Shown here: piece after piece, positions 11,256 to 23,188 of the stretch | Layout: every line of letters starts with the position of its first letter | How positions within the stretch are numbered: position 1 is the first letter of the stretch | Assembly: GCA_025504975.1 (NCBI GenBank) | Contig: JANUWI010000016.1 | Span: forward strand, 682,001-746,000 | Direction: 5' to 3' | Length of the DNA stretch: 64,000 nucleotides | Source: Plenodomus lindquistii | Taxonomy: Eukaryota; Ascomycota; Dothideomycetes; Pleosporales; Leptosphaeriaceae | The notes under the pieces: generated by a model | Told to the model about the DNA's origin: nothing | Seen by the model: the letters and a program-made list of their open reading frames with translations, nothing else | The model's database searches: none | Program-made: the position numbers and the translations under genes

Positions 11256-12166
11256 GTTGTGGCAGTATTCGGGTACCGGCGGCTGAAGTGTTCGAGTCGG
11301 CAGCGAATGTATGTATTAAATGGGGGGCGTCGGCACAATTGCACGCCTCGAGTGCAAGAGGACCTGCATGCGCCGTACCTAAGATGGCCGCGCGACAGTA
11401 ACGCAGAGGGGAAGGTGTCTGAGGCACTCGTTATCCGCCAGTTGCTGCTGCTGATGCCAGTCACCTCGTCTGCCTCTGTCACGAGTCACGGGGGAAGGGC
11501 GGGGGAGCTTGATCGGGCAGGCGGTACCTCTTCTCAGCCACTCTCAGCCACCCATCCCAGTCATTACTACCAACGCTACACCTGTCAAGTCTAGACGGCA
11601 TGCTACATCCTCTCACGCCTTATACGCCTTACAGTATTCAATTCGACTTTGCTTCTGTCAATCCTTGTACTAAAGTCTCTCTGGTCTTAGCTCGCTGCAT
11701 CGCTGCATTCGTCTGATAAAGCAGGCCTAGTTAAGGCCACGAGCAGCATATTCTTCATTCTTCCATCAGCCGTCTTCCGCATGTCATCACCTCATGCTCT
11801 TCACATATGGGCACAGCAAATCCATCGCAACCAATCACAGTACACAGCTTGGTATACAATCTACCCATCAACAGTCTGGGTCAAGCCTTTGAATGTACAA
11901 ATGTTCTGTTGACAGTGCTATCAATCATGTGTTTGGCCTGGCCACGAGAGCCCCTCACACCAACTGCGACACGTATAAACATTAGTGGAGCATAGCCAAG
12001 TATGTCGTCGAAACCCCGTCTTAAAACCCCATTCCAATGTTCCCGTAATTCCATTCGCCTCATGTGCTCTCTCTCAGGCCACCGTCACACCCCATCTGTG
12101 TTCCGCGGTTATGACCTGTTTCCTCTGATCTGCACTCCAACCTCCAGCCTTATGCACCAAACGGCC
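11256..12166. other. promoter region of the Zn2Cys6 gene and 3' flank of the Kre1-like gene
   Basis: About 900 bases between two minus-strand genes. No reading frame with protein-like content, RNA gene or repeat was recognised. Confidence 0.5.
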
Positions 12167-13036
12167 TCAGACAACGATACCCACAACACCGACACCAACA
12201 GCAGCAGCAACGCCCCTCATCCATACAGCCGCCTGTGTCGGCGCTGCACCAGCATATATGGTCTTCGTCTTACCCGCTTCGCCTTTGATCGTGCCTAGGC
12301 CGATTTCACCCCTACCTGGAGGTGGACCTGGAGTTCTCGACTCGAAGTGTACGGTATTGGTTACAGGAACCCACGTGGAATAGGTACCGCCAATCGTCGT
12401 CTCAACCCAGTGCACAGTAGCATAATCGTCACCGACGGGGGCGCCCGGTACAGGCGCTGGTGTTGTAGTAGCACTGGCACCGTCTTCCGTGCCCGGTTTC
12501 GCTGCTGGGTCGACTGGCGCGACTGCTGGAGGGTTGATCGCAGCAATGAGAGATGAAGTCCGGGTCGCTGATGTTGCAGCAGCAGCAGGGTTCGCAAGGG
12601 TAGGACTGACTGGCGAGCCTGTGGTAGAAGACGTTGCGCTAGCTGCCGGAAACGCCATACCTGGTGCTGGGAGTGCTGCGTCGGCCGATGCGAGTACAGA
12701 AGTTGCTGCGTTTGGAGGGACTGGTTGCGTAGACGTGGGATCATCAGCCGGTGCCGGTACAGCAGGGTTCGCAGCAGCGTTTGGTACTTGTCGGAGCCTG
12801 TATCACGGTTAGTTTCCTTTGAGACGTGTACGCGCATTGATGAATGCAGCCTACTCGAGATTTTGAGCCTCTGCCGCGGGAGTATGGAGCGGGACATGTT
12901 GGTGTGGTGGTGAGGCTGGCGACGCTTTGACTATCGTGGAAGCATCCCCTGCGCTCTTGAGATAGGCATCATCAGCAAACAGTCTGCCAGCTACGCCCGA
13001 GGCGAGGATGAGCATCCAGGGCGCGATGGAACGCAT
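12167..13036 (-). CDS. Kre1-like GPI-anchored cell-wall protein, 270 aa, 2 exons
   Basis: Exons 12855-13036 and 12167-12797 flank a 57-nt intron (GTAGGC...ACTAAC...ACAG, phase 2). The N-terminus MRSIAPWMLILASGVAGRLF is a signal peptide. A long Ala/Pro/Ser/Thr-rich stalk follows (for example PAVPAPADDPTSTQPVPP). The conserved KRE1 block is around residues 190-240: YATVHWVETTIGG, YSTWVPVTNTVHF, PPPGRGEIGLGTIKG, KTKTIY. The C-terminus is a hydrophobic tail (AAAVGVGVVGIVV), as in GPI-attachment signals. In yeast, Kre1 is involved in beta-1,6-glucan assembly and is the K1 killer toxin membrane receptor; the function here is inferred from the shared block. It lies on the same strand as the GPI-anchored GH16 gene further on. 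Confidence 0.82.
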
Positions 13037-16000
13037 TGCTGTTGCGCCAATTGCGTGGCAACGGATGTTCTGATTCTCGAGGAGTCGCAGAAGTGTGCGC
13101 AACTTCCGATAGTCTATCGGCGCAAATGAGTGTAACGTGACACTCGCGAGGCAAACGCTACCTAGGTATAAACCCAAAGGAGGCTGAAAATATACGACAA
13201 AGAGTGACTGTGGGGACCAAAAAGTGGTGTGAAATCAGACGTGGGGATGTGGGATGACGGTAAAGATCGTGGAATGAGCGTTGGTGGTGAGAAATGCGAA
13301 ATTGACAACAAACCTCCAGTGTCAGTTACGAGGAAAGAGCGGCCGGGTTCAACCAGCAGCGACTGCCACAGCTTCGTCTCTATCTCATGATAGCTGCACG
13401 CTCTCCTATCCGGCCCACCATGCTGTCGGTACTGCACCAAAAGACACAAGCTCCATGCACCGTGTCCCTTTTGTCATGCGCCTTGAGGCTAGATCAAGCC
13501 GGAAGGAATCAGACCATGTGGGAGAGGAAACAGCAGCACCACCTGCCGAATACGCACATTGACAGCGAAAAATCTGATGAGTAAACTCACCGTCGCGACC
13601 TTGATGTACATATAGATATGCTAGAAAGTCAGGTTATTGTGGCCAGGTTGGATCTTCACTCCTGGCCCAGTATTCAGCCGCTCCCTTGCTGCCTCCCAGT
13701 CTCCTCCCTTCCTGCACCTCACTCCCAATCTACCAGCCTCGCATTTCACCCCGTTTCACAAGGCGCACACAAGCATCGGCCTCTCTCGCCTATCAAGCCG
13801 AAACCAGCAAGGGCAACATTGGCACAAAATGCTTGTGCGATATTGAAAACCAGGCTGGAGGAAAATTGCGCGCAGGTAAGGGCGCAACCGAGCTGTCACC
13901 TCTGGGTTGGTGTAGCATTGCACCTGTGATGCGATTGGTATGGTGTGTCATGCCAGAAAACATGTCAGCATGGAAGCGAAATGCAGGTACCGCGCATAAC
14001 CTTGGGTACCTGCATTTGCTCTGCCCCGCACGAGGACCTCAACTCACCTTACTTGTACGAGAGCAGTGAGCACCTACTAATCACAGACCACACGACCAAG
14101 TCCAGGGCTGACAAGTTCTGGAACAACCACAGAAGACTCTTCGACACCAAAACAGCACTCATGCCGAGCATGCCTGTCTTAACAACGGACGCATTATGCG
14201 GAGATTGAGAGAACCAAATCTGCACAAGGTAATGAGTCGGACCGACTGATCTTTTAACCTTTCTTCCATTGATAGGTCACGGACTCGGGTCTGACGGGAT
14301 ATCCTCATCTCCGCCGGATTGCGATGCTTTGCCATGAGTCGGTGTTGGTGGCGGGGTCGTGTTCATTTCCACCATCTTACGAGCAGTCTCCACTCGACGG
14401 AACAATTTTTCGTGAATCAGAGTAGCGCTTTCGTTGTTGCGCTTCCGGCGTCAAGGTGAGTGATTGTTGTAGAAGAAGTTCGTATGGAATCGTATCAGCG
14501 AGACAGGAATAGGATGAATACGATGGCAATGAGATTGAAATAGCCTGCGCCTGCGCCTGCAAAAGCGGGTGGCGTCCGTCCCGTTGAGAAATAAGCGTGG
14601 CGCTATTGACCGTAGACATGGGGAGGCGACGCTGCCGAGCCAGCCTGGTCGGCGCGCAAGTGAAGCAAAATCTGGTTCCATCATGGTGTGAATTTACTGG
14701 CATACATATATTATATTGCAATGGAAGGGGGAAAGACCGCAGATATACAAGGACCAATATGCACTAGTGGTGATCCTCGTATGCGGCCGAGGTGGTGAAT
14801 TGCAGCTTTCGTCATCATCAAGCCGGCGAGCATATAATTCACACTTTGTATACACAGTACACACCCACAGTACATGGATTTCCACGACTCGCAAGCCGGC
14901 CGGCCCCGCACTATGTACCATGTGCTCTTTGCTGACAGCACATGCGCATGCATCTGACTAGACCTCGTCCAGTCCGCACTGTCCCTATCCATCCGATTCC
15001 CAAGCCCTTGTTCCAATCTCGGCCAACTCACTCGCCCAGAGCACATTTCCTCACCTCACGCGGTGTCTTGTGTACTGGAAACAGATTGTCATTGACATGG
15101 GATACAGGGCCCAAGCAATTTGGGGTTCCACACTTACCGACGTCATACCGAGGTGGCCTTGATTAATTTTTTTGTGTACAATGGAGACGAGGTGGTTGTT
15201 CGTTGGCTTGCGACTGCACTCGCGAAGACAGAACCCCAACATGTGACTTCAAGTGGTGATTTACCGAAGGTGGAGAGAAACAGTGGATAGAGGGGGTGGG
15301 ACACAACGGGACAGCACAAAGATATACTTTTGTACCATGGGAACTACGCAGGAACGCGTGGGATGTGCAGTGGTGGTTGCCAGACTTCTGCAACAATTGC
15401 CTGGACTCACACGTCGGCCGCCTGCGTATATGTAGCAATAATCACCAGAGGTTCAGCAATGGTTTGAGGGTTGCGGTGACGTACAGTCGGTATTTCGTGA
15501 TTTCAGATCGTAGCGTTGAAATGTGTAGCGAGAGATGCGTGATCGGGTTCATCATACCACGGATCCGAGACACAATAGCACTAGCAGTGAGCAAAGTAAT
15601 GTTGTTTAAATCTTCATTCGCTCTTCTACGATACTCTCCAACGCACTATGTAGCCTATCCAATGGTCGAGAGTATGCTATCTTCTACTGTGGTATATGCA
15701 ATACCTTCGCGTGTGTAAACCAGGTGTCCAATGCATACCGCATACCCAACTCGTGCGACATAAGTGTAGAATGTTTTGAGGGTTGACACTTACGGCCGTT
15801 GCCGCAGTCCCACAGGAAGCCCACCTTCCACAGCAGACCCAAGCTCAAGTCCCCCATACAAGTATCCCCTCGGGCAGATCCCAATCTGGACCCTCAGACT
15901 AGCAAAGCTCAATTCCAATTGGCCGGTCTCGGTAATCCAGATGAAGAAAGACTCGACGCAAGCAGATCAGCATCGCCAATACAAAGGGCCGTATCCAATC

Positions 16001-16633
16001 GCCAGCAATATGCACACAACCACGACTCTGCGCCATCAGATCGTCATTTGAAGTTTTCGTTGGAAGCGGAAAAACATGTGTTTTTGATGGCGTAAACTGA
16101 TACTGTTGCGGGCCAAAAATGGCACAGGACTAGGAAGGAGGACTGAGAAACTCTCAGAGTCCCCAGGCACAAAGCCAGACTGAAACTTTCGATAAAATAA
16201 TGTATAAACAAGAAGGTGTAGTAGTAGAGAAGGTGTAGTAGGTATGCGTAGACACTAAATAGTGTATTATAAAAAGCCGTCAGGGGTAAAATATGTAAGC
16301 ATAACGAAGAAGGGGTCCAGCAACTGTGGGTATCTGCAGCCACAGGTAGGTGGGTATCAGTCGTCTCCGGGTATGCCGACGGAATAGGCGGTGGTGTGTG
16401 CATCGAATAGCCAGAAGTAGTGGTGATATGTTGCGGCAATACAAAATGGCCCAAATAGAAAAACGGTCGTTCATACGCTCGTAAATATCCCCGGGAAGAT
16501 GGAGATTCTCGGGAAAAGGTTCAGTCGGTGATAGTGCGGTGGCGGTTGAACACGAAAGAAGGTGGGTGGGAGGTGTTAAAGTGTGTGCAGTGACTTGTAA
16601 AGTATCTTATTATGTGGTATTGTTCCGGCACTA
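13037..16633. other. gene-poor 3.6 kb spacer
   Basis: No gene is supported. Open stretches (for example 15296-15718 plus) show no family features and no consistent splice structure. The one structured element is a perfect 13-bp inverted repeat at 13979-14017. The right part near 16140-16500 is the 3' side of the GH16 gene. A long promoter or a non-coding transcript is possible but not shown by the sequence. Confidence 0.45.
13979..14017. repeat. perfect 13-bp inverted repeat (hairpin)
   Basis: Left arm AAATGCAGGTACC (13979-13991) and its exact complement GGTACCTGCATTT (14005-14017) are separated by a 13-nt loop. It lies in intergenic DNA, away from any gene end. It could be a transcribed hairpin, a protein-binding palindrome or the footprint of a tiny element. 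Confidence 0.85.
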
Positions 16634-17868
16634 CTATGTCAGCGCCCAGCTGAGCAGAGTTATGAGTAGTGGGACTGCTATTGACAGCGAAGGCGCACCA
16701 GATGCAGGTGCGGCGTTGCCAAAGACTGTCTGCCCAGGAGTCATGTCCTTCTCCTCAGTGAAAAAGTAGGTCTTCGCGGCCTCGGGACCCCGGGATTGAT
16801 CGGGTGGTGAAGTTTGGGCGGGGATCGCGCAAACCTTGGCCGGATCGTACGTGGGGCACCGTTCCCTGTAGTCGTTTTGAGAGCGTTCCGTATCGGTCGA
16901 GTTGAAGTAGAACTTTGTGTACGATATTGTCATAACGGTGTCTCTGTCGGGGGGGCCTGCGGACCAAGCCGGGTCACCATTGCTCCAGTGGTTCATGAAC
17001 ATGCTGCCGCCTTCGGTAGGAACGTTTTCGGTGATTTCGTATAGGAATTCACCGTCTACGTAGAATGCAACGCGGCCAGGGGTCCAGTCAAATCGGTACT
17101 CGTGGAACATCTGATCCGGGCGGAAAGGAAGAGGCTGAACCTTGAATTCGGCGGTACCGGCTGCGTCGTATCCGTGGAGTACGGATTCGGGGGTCTGTAG
17201 AACGAGGTTGACGGCTCCTTGGGATTCGTTGAACTGATGAGACAGAAACTCCATGTCGATTTCTTGTGAATTGTTGTGGTACTATGAGGTGATTAGTAGG
17301 CGATTCTTGAACGTCGTCAAGTGAAGGTTGCACGTACAAAGAAGAAGGCACCACATGTGCCAGACGAGTTGGACAGTTTCATGCCAACACGGAAAGAGCC
17401 ATGCAGCGCGTCGGTCCGTTGACTCGTCATCTCTGCGCCGCTCACAAAGCCATTAGAATGATCGCCACGCACCCACAACTCCAGACCAGCGTCACCGCCG
17501 TGATCCGCCTCGCCGGCCCAGGCTCTCGAGTCTTTGAAGGGGTTGGCGACGACGTTGGCGAGCGACATGTTTTTGCCAAAGGGTCCACGTGAGTCGGCCG
17601 ACGAGACGTTGTAGACCTGGGGTTGCCAGCCAACCTCGGCGAAGTCGTCTGTGTTGATGTGCAGGAAGTCGTTCTCTTGCAGCTCGGTGAAGACGGCATG
17701 TTCTGCGTCGTTGGTCGTATTCAGTGAGTATCCGCACTCGCAGGCGGCATGGGCTGTTGCGCAACCAGTCAGCACTCACGTCGCACCCAAAAAGGCAGCA
17801 CGTCACGTACCAAGGCGAGACACGGCCAGCAGCAGCCAGGGCATAGCGCCCATGGTCCGGTGAAACAT
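16634..17868 (-). CDS. GPI-anchored glycoside hydrolase family 16 protein, 373 aa, 3 exons
   Basis: Exons 17811-17868, 17338-17753 and 16634-17281; introns of 57 and 56 nt (GTACGT...ACAG; GTACGT...ATAG). Signal peptide MFHRTMGAMPWLLLAVSRLAHA, then CECGYSLN. The GH16 jelly-roll covers about residues 30-300. The catalytic signature QEIDMEF places the nucleophile at Glu165, the helper Asp167 and the acid/base Glu169 (ExDxE type). Downstream landmarks are FHEYRFDWTPGRVAFYVDG and MNHWSNGDPAW. The C-terminus is Ser/Ala-rich with a hydrophobic end (PLLITLLSWALT), a GPI signal. GH16 members in fungi hydrolyse or transfer beta-1,3/1,4-glucans or link chitin to glucan; which activity applies cannot be told. 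Likely a wall-remodelling enzyme at the plasma membrane. A second in-frame ATG (17853) lies in the signal peptide. Confidence 0.9.
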
Positions 17869-19469
17869 GATTAATGGTGATTATTACAAGAGGGAGAGAC
17901 TGGAGTTAGATATTAGCCAAAGGCGTGCAGGCACAGAGGCGGGGAAAAGAGCGTCGGGGAGGTCGGGCGTAAAGAGCGTGGTGAGGCCAGGGGGGTACAA
18001 GTACAGCAGGACGAGCGAAGTCTGCTGAGATGCTTGGGCCTTTCTGGGGAGACGAGCCCTGACCTAATGCAGCAGTTGTGGCCCTGTGCAGTGTGGACCA
18101 CTCGGGCCAGCCCTGGACAGCCGCTGTTGTTCCAGGATCGCCCGTCAAGGCGCCGAGATGGCTGTGCGAGGACTTTTGTGGGCTCGTCAGGCACGGGGGC
18201 TAGAGTGAGTAGCGGGCTGGCGTCGACCGGCGTGCTGGTCAGGTCTTGCCTATTTGTACAAGTACACGAGAGGGCACAGACGACGTCGTCGGCAAGGAGA
18301 CGAGTCGACTGTGGGAGCAAAGGCTGCGCGGTGCTGAGGATGCAGTCTAGGGTGTGTTTGACCGTGGTGGTCGTCTTTCACAGGGCAGCCGCGAATGCAA
18401 AGGCAGGGAGCAGGGCCGTACACTCGTCGTTGTTCTCGTCAGCACGAGTAGCAGCAGCATGCTCAACGGCACCTGGCGGATAGTGCAGCTTGTGCAGGTA
18501 TAATGGGCAAGGATCCAAGGACGCGATAACAGAGCGACGCAAGACGCAGCCCCCGCCCAACCAGCGGGACAGGAATGTGCAGATGATGGACACCGCATCC
18601 CTGTCAAATTTTGAAAATGCGCGATACCAAGGCCTGCCTCCCTGTCCGCATCATGCTCGCCTCTCTCCGACGACTGCACGCCTTGGGAAGCCTTGGTCTT
18701 CGCGTCGCATTGGGAGTCGGACGCCTCGTGACGGCGCAGCCAAGCGAATGCGCCTCTGCCGCGCTACTCTACACTCTGGCAAAGGGGCATGCTGATTGCA
18801 GGGCTGCACAACCTGCGTGAAATGACGGTCCACCATTGTCACAAGCCAGCATCTGCGACACAGCCAATCCCTCGCCTCGCAAACCACTCTCTCGACGTGC
18901 TGCTTCAGCACTCTCCCCAAAGTCATGCGTGCAAATTTGCCCACTGGCCAGGCGAATCAACGCGCCCCCTCTGCAATACCCACGTCGCGGAATGACACGG
19001 CAAGCAGTGCACGTTGGGGTTGGCACTGTGGCAGATCTTGGGCTGATGGAACCGTCGCCTAGACAGAAACGGTTTAAACGGTGTTCGCATTGCAACATGC
19101 CAATCAAAGACACGAGCGGCAACGCCGTAACGAGGCCCCTTACACCGCCGCCCCAAATAAAACCTGCCCATCATAACAACAAGGCGTGTGCCGCTGCCGC
19201 CACGACAATTCGTAAAATACGTAACAACAACCACGCCTGGTCGCCGGCTTACGCCGTGCGGCCATGTGCAGTGCAGGTAATACTGCGACGTTGCAGATCA
19301 ACTTCGCCTTTATCCTTCCATAAATAAAACGTTCCAAAAGATTCGCCTCGACATCTCATTCGCTGCCGCTGTTGAACCCGGGCAAACATGAACCAGTCAA
19401 ACGCCAGATGAAGCCTTTCATCAATCAATTGTTGTGGTAACTGCTTAAAAAATGCGTCGTGGGGTATCA
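17869..19469. other. intergenic 1.6 kb, no feature seen
   Basis: Promoter side of the GH16 gene and 3' side of the Ras-GEF gene (both minus). Several open stretches exist in this GC-rich region but none resembles a protein family. No tRNA or repeat was recognised. Confidence 0.5.
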
Positions 19470-22400
19470 TCACAAGAATCCAGACTCGGAGAGAAGCCTA
19501 AATCGTCGTTAGTGCTCCACTCCTCGAGGACACACATACACAATCAGCGAAAGTAATGCGGGGTGTACCTTGCAATCTTCTCGTCTTCACGTTCCCGAGG
19601 CTCCACCGTCAAACTCATTTCGTACATTTCGTGAACGTCTCCCGCCGATTGCATGTTGGTCAGAATGTAGTCCTGCAACTCGGGCACGGGCTGTAGCGGG
19701 TACGGGACGTTCTGATACTGCTGGATGTCGCGGATCACTTCAGCCGTCTTCGCCCGCTTGGCAAAGTTGATGAGGTTGGTCTTCTTGATCAGAGACGGGA
19801 TGCCGTCCTCGATGAACGTCAAATCAGTAAGGTACACGCCTTGTCCTTGTTAGCCGAAAGAGTTCGGTCACATGTTCCAACGGCTACTTACCGAAGAACG
19901 GTATGCACGGAGGATTCGCCCTATGCAGCGTGTCCCGATACTCCGCAAAGTTCTTCGTGCTGCCCATGAGTTTGCGCATGCTTTCTAGAACACCCATGGA
20001 CCGCTGATTGACGGCGCTCCATGTTCGGTTCAGTCGATGAATAGGTGCTGTCCCAAGCGCCGAGATGATTGACGTCAATGTGGAGAAGTTGTTGAGTTGG
20101 CGACATTTCTGGGTACTGTCAGCCAAGTGTTGTGGAAAATATCATAATCTAACCTACATCTGCGACATTGACAAAATGTTTAATGACAATAACTCTTCGT
20201 TTGACATCCTGTTGTGTGAGTATCATTTGTGCCACCCAATTGGTCAACTGATTCGAATGTAGGATGAGAGCCTTGACGTTGGCGGCTGGGTCGGGCTCGC
20301 CAGGTACAAGTTTCTTCTGCCATGTCTTGTTCAGACATTCTGTCGGCCTGATCTTGCCGTACAGCCTCGACTCGATGATGGTGAGTTGGCGAGCAAATTC
20401 AGTGGCGTCAATGTCCAAGAATTTCAGCTTCTTCATGTGCTTCGGGAGAATCGGCTGTGGGGTCTGGGCACTCAAGGTTAGTACAAGGCGCTTGGTGGGC
20501 ATGTCTGGGCCACGCGAGCGCTGCTCGACGGATGTCATCAGCGGAGCAGCTCCCGGCGTGCTTGTTGTAGCTACGTGGTCTTTGGCGAAGTTGTACACTC
20601 TTTGGATCAGGATTCTTGCCTCTTCATCATTGCCTTCCATCCAGAAGTTGTCGAACCAACTTTTCAAGATGTTGACAACGCGGAATCGAATGGGCTTTTG
20701 CTTCTTGTCCACCCATACTTGGTAGTCCTCCTTGTCCAGGCCATGAGGCGGTTGTATGCTCCATCGCTTTACAAGCATCTCAAATAGCTCAGATGCGGTT
20801 GTGAAGGATCGATATGTCAGCAGGAAAGTGTTGTTGAATGCCGCATCAAGACGATCATGTCGCGTGAGTTGCTCAACGAGACCTGCCAGAGTACCACCGC
20901 GAAGTTGCGGTGGGACTGACTTGTGGTCGTATGAAATTTCACCTTCGTGATCCAATTTCAAGTATTCTGGAGTTTCCTCAAGCGCAGCCGGTGGCATGAC
21001 TGGAACTTCACCGAAAAACTTTGCGGCCTTATTGCTGATAACGGCGCGAGTGATTGGCTCAACTTTGCCTCCATCGTCCAAGATTGAGGTGCCTTCGCTA
21101 TAAGTTTGCGACTGTGGTAGGTCTTTCAGCAATGGTCTCTGAGGACCTGAGGGTCCACGCGCATGTGAGATAGGCACCTCTGAGTCCGTGTATCTTCGTG
21201 AGTCTTCTCCGTTACGTGGAACCATATCGGCCAACGGCATTGTGTCGGATAACTGCTGGAGTAATGAATATTGATGTGCAATGGTTCCCTCAAGATCTCG
21301 CGACACGGCACGCACAGCATTGATGCGATCCTCGAGCGAGTCTCCACGAAGTTCAGCCCATTCGTCTCCTAATGGGGCTGCTACGCCCTGGCACGCAATC
21401 ACAAGCTCCGACACCACATCGTAGGCCTTTTGCTTTTGGACGCTGAAATCATTGAGCTGTTGTCCGTGGTTGTCGTAGTTTAGCGAAGATAGGTTCACCG
21501 ATTCGATGGTCGAAAGCCATGGTCTACAGACTTCCAGTACCTTTGCGGTCGCGTTACATATGTGGTCTCCTATCACGCGGTGCCTCTGATGTGTGACGAC
21601 CTTGTCTCGAATCACCAAACGCTCGTCTAATTGGCGGAGATTTCCCACGAGCATTCTCTTGAGGTCGTCGAGTCTTTGCAGCACACGCTCATCCAGTTTG
21701 ATGGTGGGCTCCATGGGCGGTTCGTAGTCTTCTTGATCTATGAAAGACATTGAAGAGTTGCCGCTTGTGTCATCTGTGCCGTTATTCTGCCAGCTTCCTC
21801 CTGCCTTGGCGCCAACCACGAATCCAGGAACCAGTCTTGGGATTTCCTCGCCTCGTTGTTGGCGCGCTACTTCGACAAAGCCAAATACGCCATTGAGAAC
21901 GCCATCCGCCTCTTTCAAGCACTTCGAGTAGGAATCGGGCGGGGGAAAATCGGATGCGGCGATGTGTGAGGAGAGGACGAGTTTGGAGAAGCGAGACATG
22001 GTTTCTCTGAAGTGGGGGTAGAGGGCTTTGTTAGTCGATATGATGGAAGGGTTACCAGAATGATTGTCAGTGGTCCCTGAGCCTGCAGCGAGCAATAGTC
22101 GCAAGTGATCCGAGATGTCTTCTGCCCTTTTCACAAACTCTGAGCGAGCGCTATTGTTGATCGCCTGGCGATAGAGCTCTATCGCTCGGCGCATGTCCTC
22201 GACCATTCTGTTCCAGGTCAAAGGGACCGGATTGACGTCGTCGTAATATCGACGAGATTGCGAGGAAGTGCCGTTGGGGGCGCCTAGAGCTGGGCTGTTC
22301 GCGAAGGATGTTGCAGTGGTACCGGTAGGCGGGATGGCTGCAGCTGAGAAGCTCATGCCAACCCCATCGTAGGACCTGCCCGGGAGACCCGCGTTCATGG

Positions 22401-23188
22401 ACTCCATGGAGGTTGCTGACGAGAGGCCGTCGGACAGGCGGTTCCTGGTGTGCTGTGGCCCATGGTTAGCATGTGGTCGCCAAACGTGACTGCACGTGGT
22501 GGACAAGACTTACGCGGGAGCTATGCGACCCCTTTTTGGTTGGCCCTTCAAAGTCGGATGCGGACGTCTCATCGTCTGTGTCGTCGACATTGTAGCCCGC
22601 GGCGAAGGCCTCGGCGGGCGGGCGCGAAGACTCGGGGATGAAGACGTTGACGCGGTCGCGGGGCCCGCTCTCGTTTGCACCGGGCGCCTCGAGGGGCAGC
22701 TCCATTGTGCTCACGCCGGTGAGGGTGTTGAAGTAGAAGAGACGGCCGTCGGGCGTTGCCTGGGGGATCCAGTAGGCGGCCTGGTCTTCTTTGTTCGCCT
22801 CGGTCTGCTCAATGGGGAGCATCGTGTCATTGCCGCCCAGCGACTCGGTGTCTGAGTTGGTGTAGTCGGTGCCGCCCAGCGAGCGCGTGTCGTGGTCGCG
22901 GTCACGGTCACGGTCGTGGTCGTGGTCGTGGTCATCGTCGGCGTCTGCGGGGTTCCTGCCGTCGTCCACGTCGTCGCTCTGGCGCTGCACGACGGCGCAA
23001 TAGTTGCTGGGAAACCAGCCCCGGACGCCGTTGATGACGCCGTCCCACCATCCGCTCTCCAGCTGGGTGATGACCTGGATGATGTCGCCCTGGCGGAAAC
23101 TCAGGCTGGTGCGGTCGTCGGCGTCGTAGTCGTAGAGCGCCTTGACGTACATGCCGCCGGGCGAGACGGTGCCGTTGAAGCCGTTCAT
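19470..23188 (-). CDS. CDC25: Cdc25-type Ras guanine nucleotide exchange factor, about 1161 aa, 5 exons
   Basis: Exons 22514-23188, 20158-22452, 19892-20108, 19569-19839 and 19470-19497 (28 nt, the final coding exon, giving LLSESGFL). Domains in order: SH3 at residues 13-70 (ALYDYDADD, WWDG, PSNY); a charged Asp/His/Arg linker (84-101); a WW-like segment at 137-166 (YWIP, GRLFYFNTLTG) in which the second Trp is Met162; RasGEF N-domain around 740-800 (LAGLVEQLTRHDRLDAAF, FLLTYRSF); catalytic RasGEF from about 900 (ATEFARQLTIIES, VIVIKHFVNVADKC, LTSIISALGTAPIHRL, CIPFFGVYLTDLTFIEDG). It activates Ras by GDP/GTP exchange, upstream of adenylate cyclase and growth signalling. Intron 3 ends in an AAG acceptor. 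Confidence 0.92.
22886..22939 (-). repeat. coding hexanucleotide repeat (Asp-His / Asp-Arg) in the Ras-GEF
   Basis: GACCAC and GACCGT/GACCGC units encode a short alternating DH/DR tract between the SH3 and WW-like segments. It is a likely site of length variation without frame loss. Confidence 0.85.

Noticed and set aside
11041..11594. Open frames on both strands around the first exon of the Zn2Cys6 gene
   Set aside because: They are shadows of the GC-rich 5' exon and leader; only the spliced minus-strand frame gives a zinc cluster.
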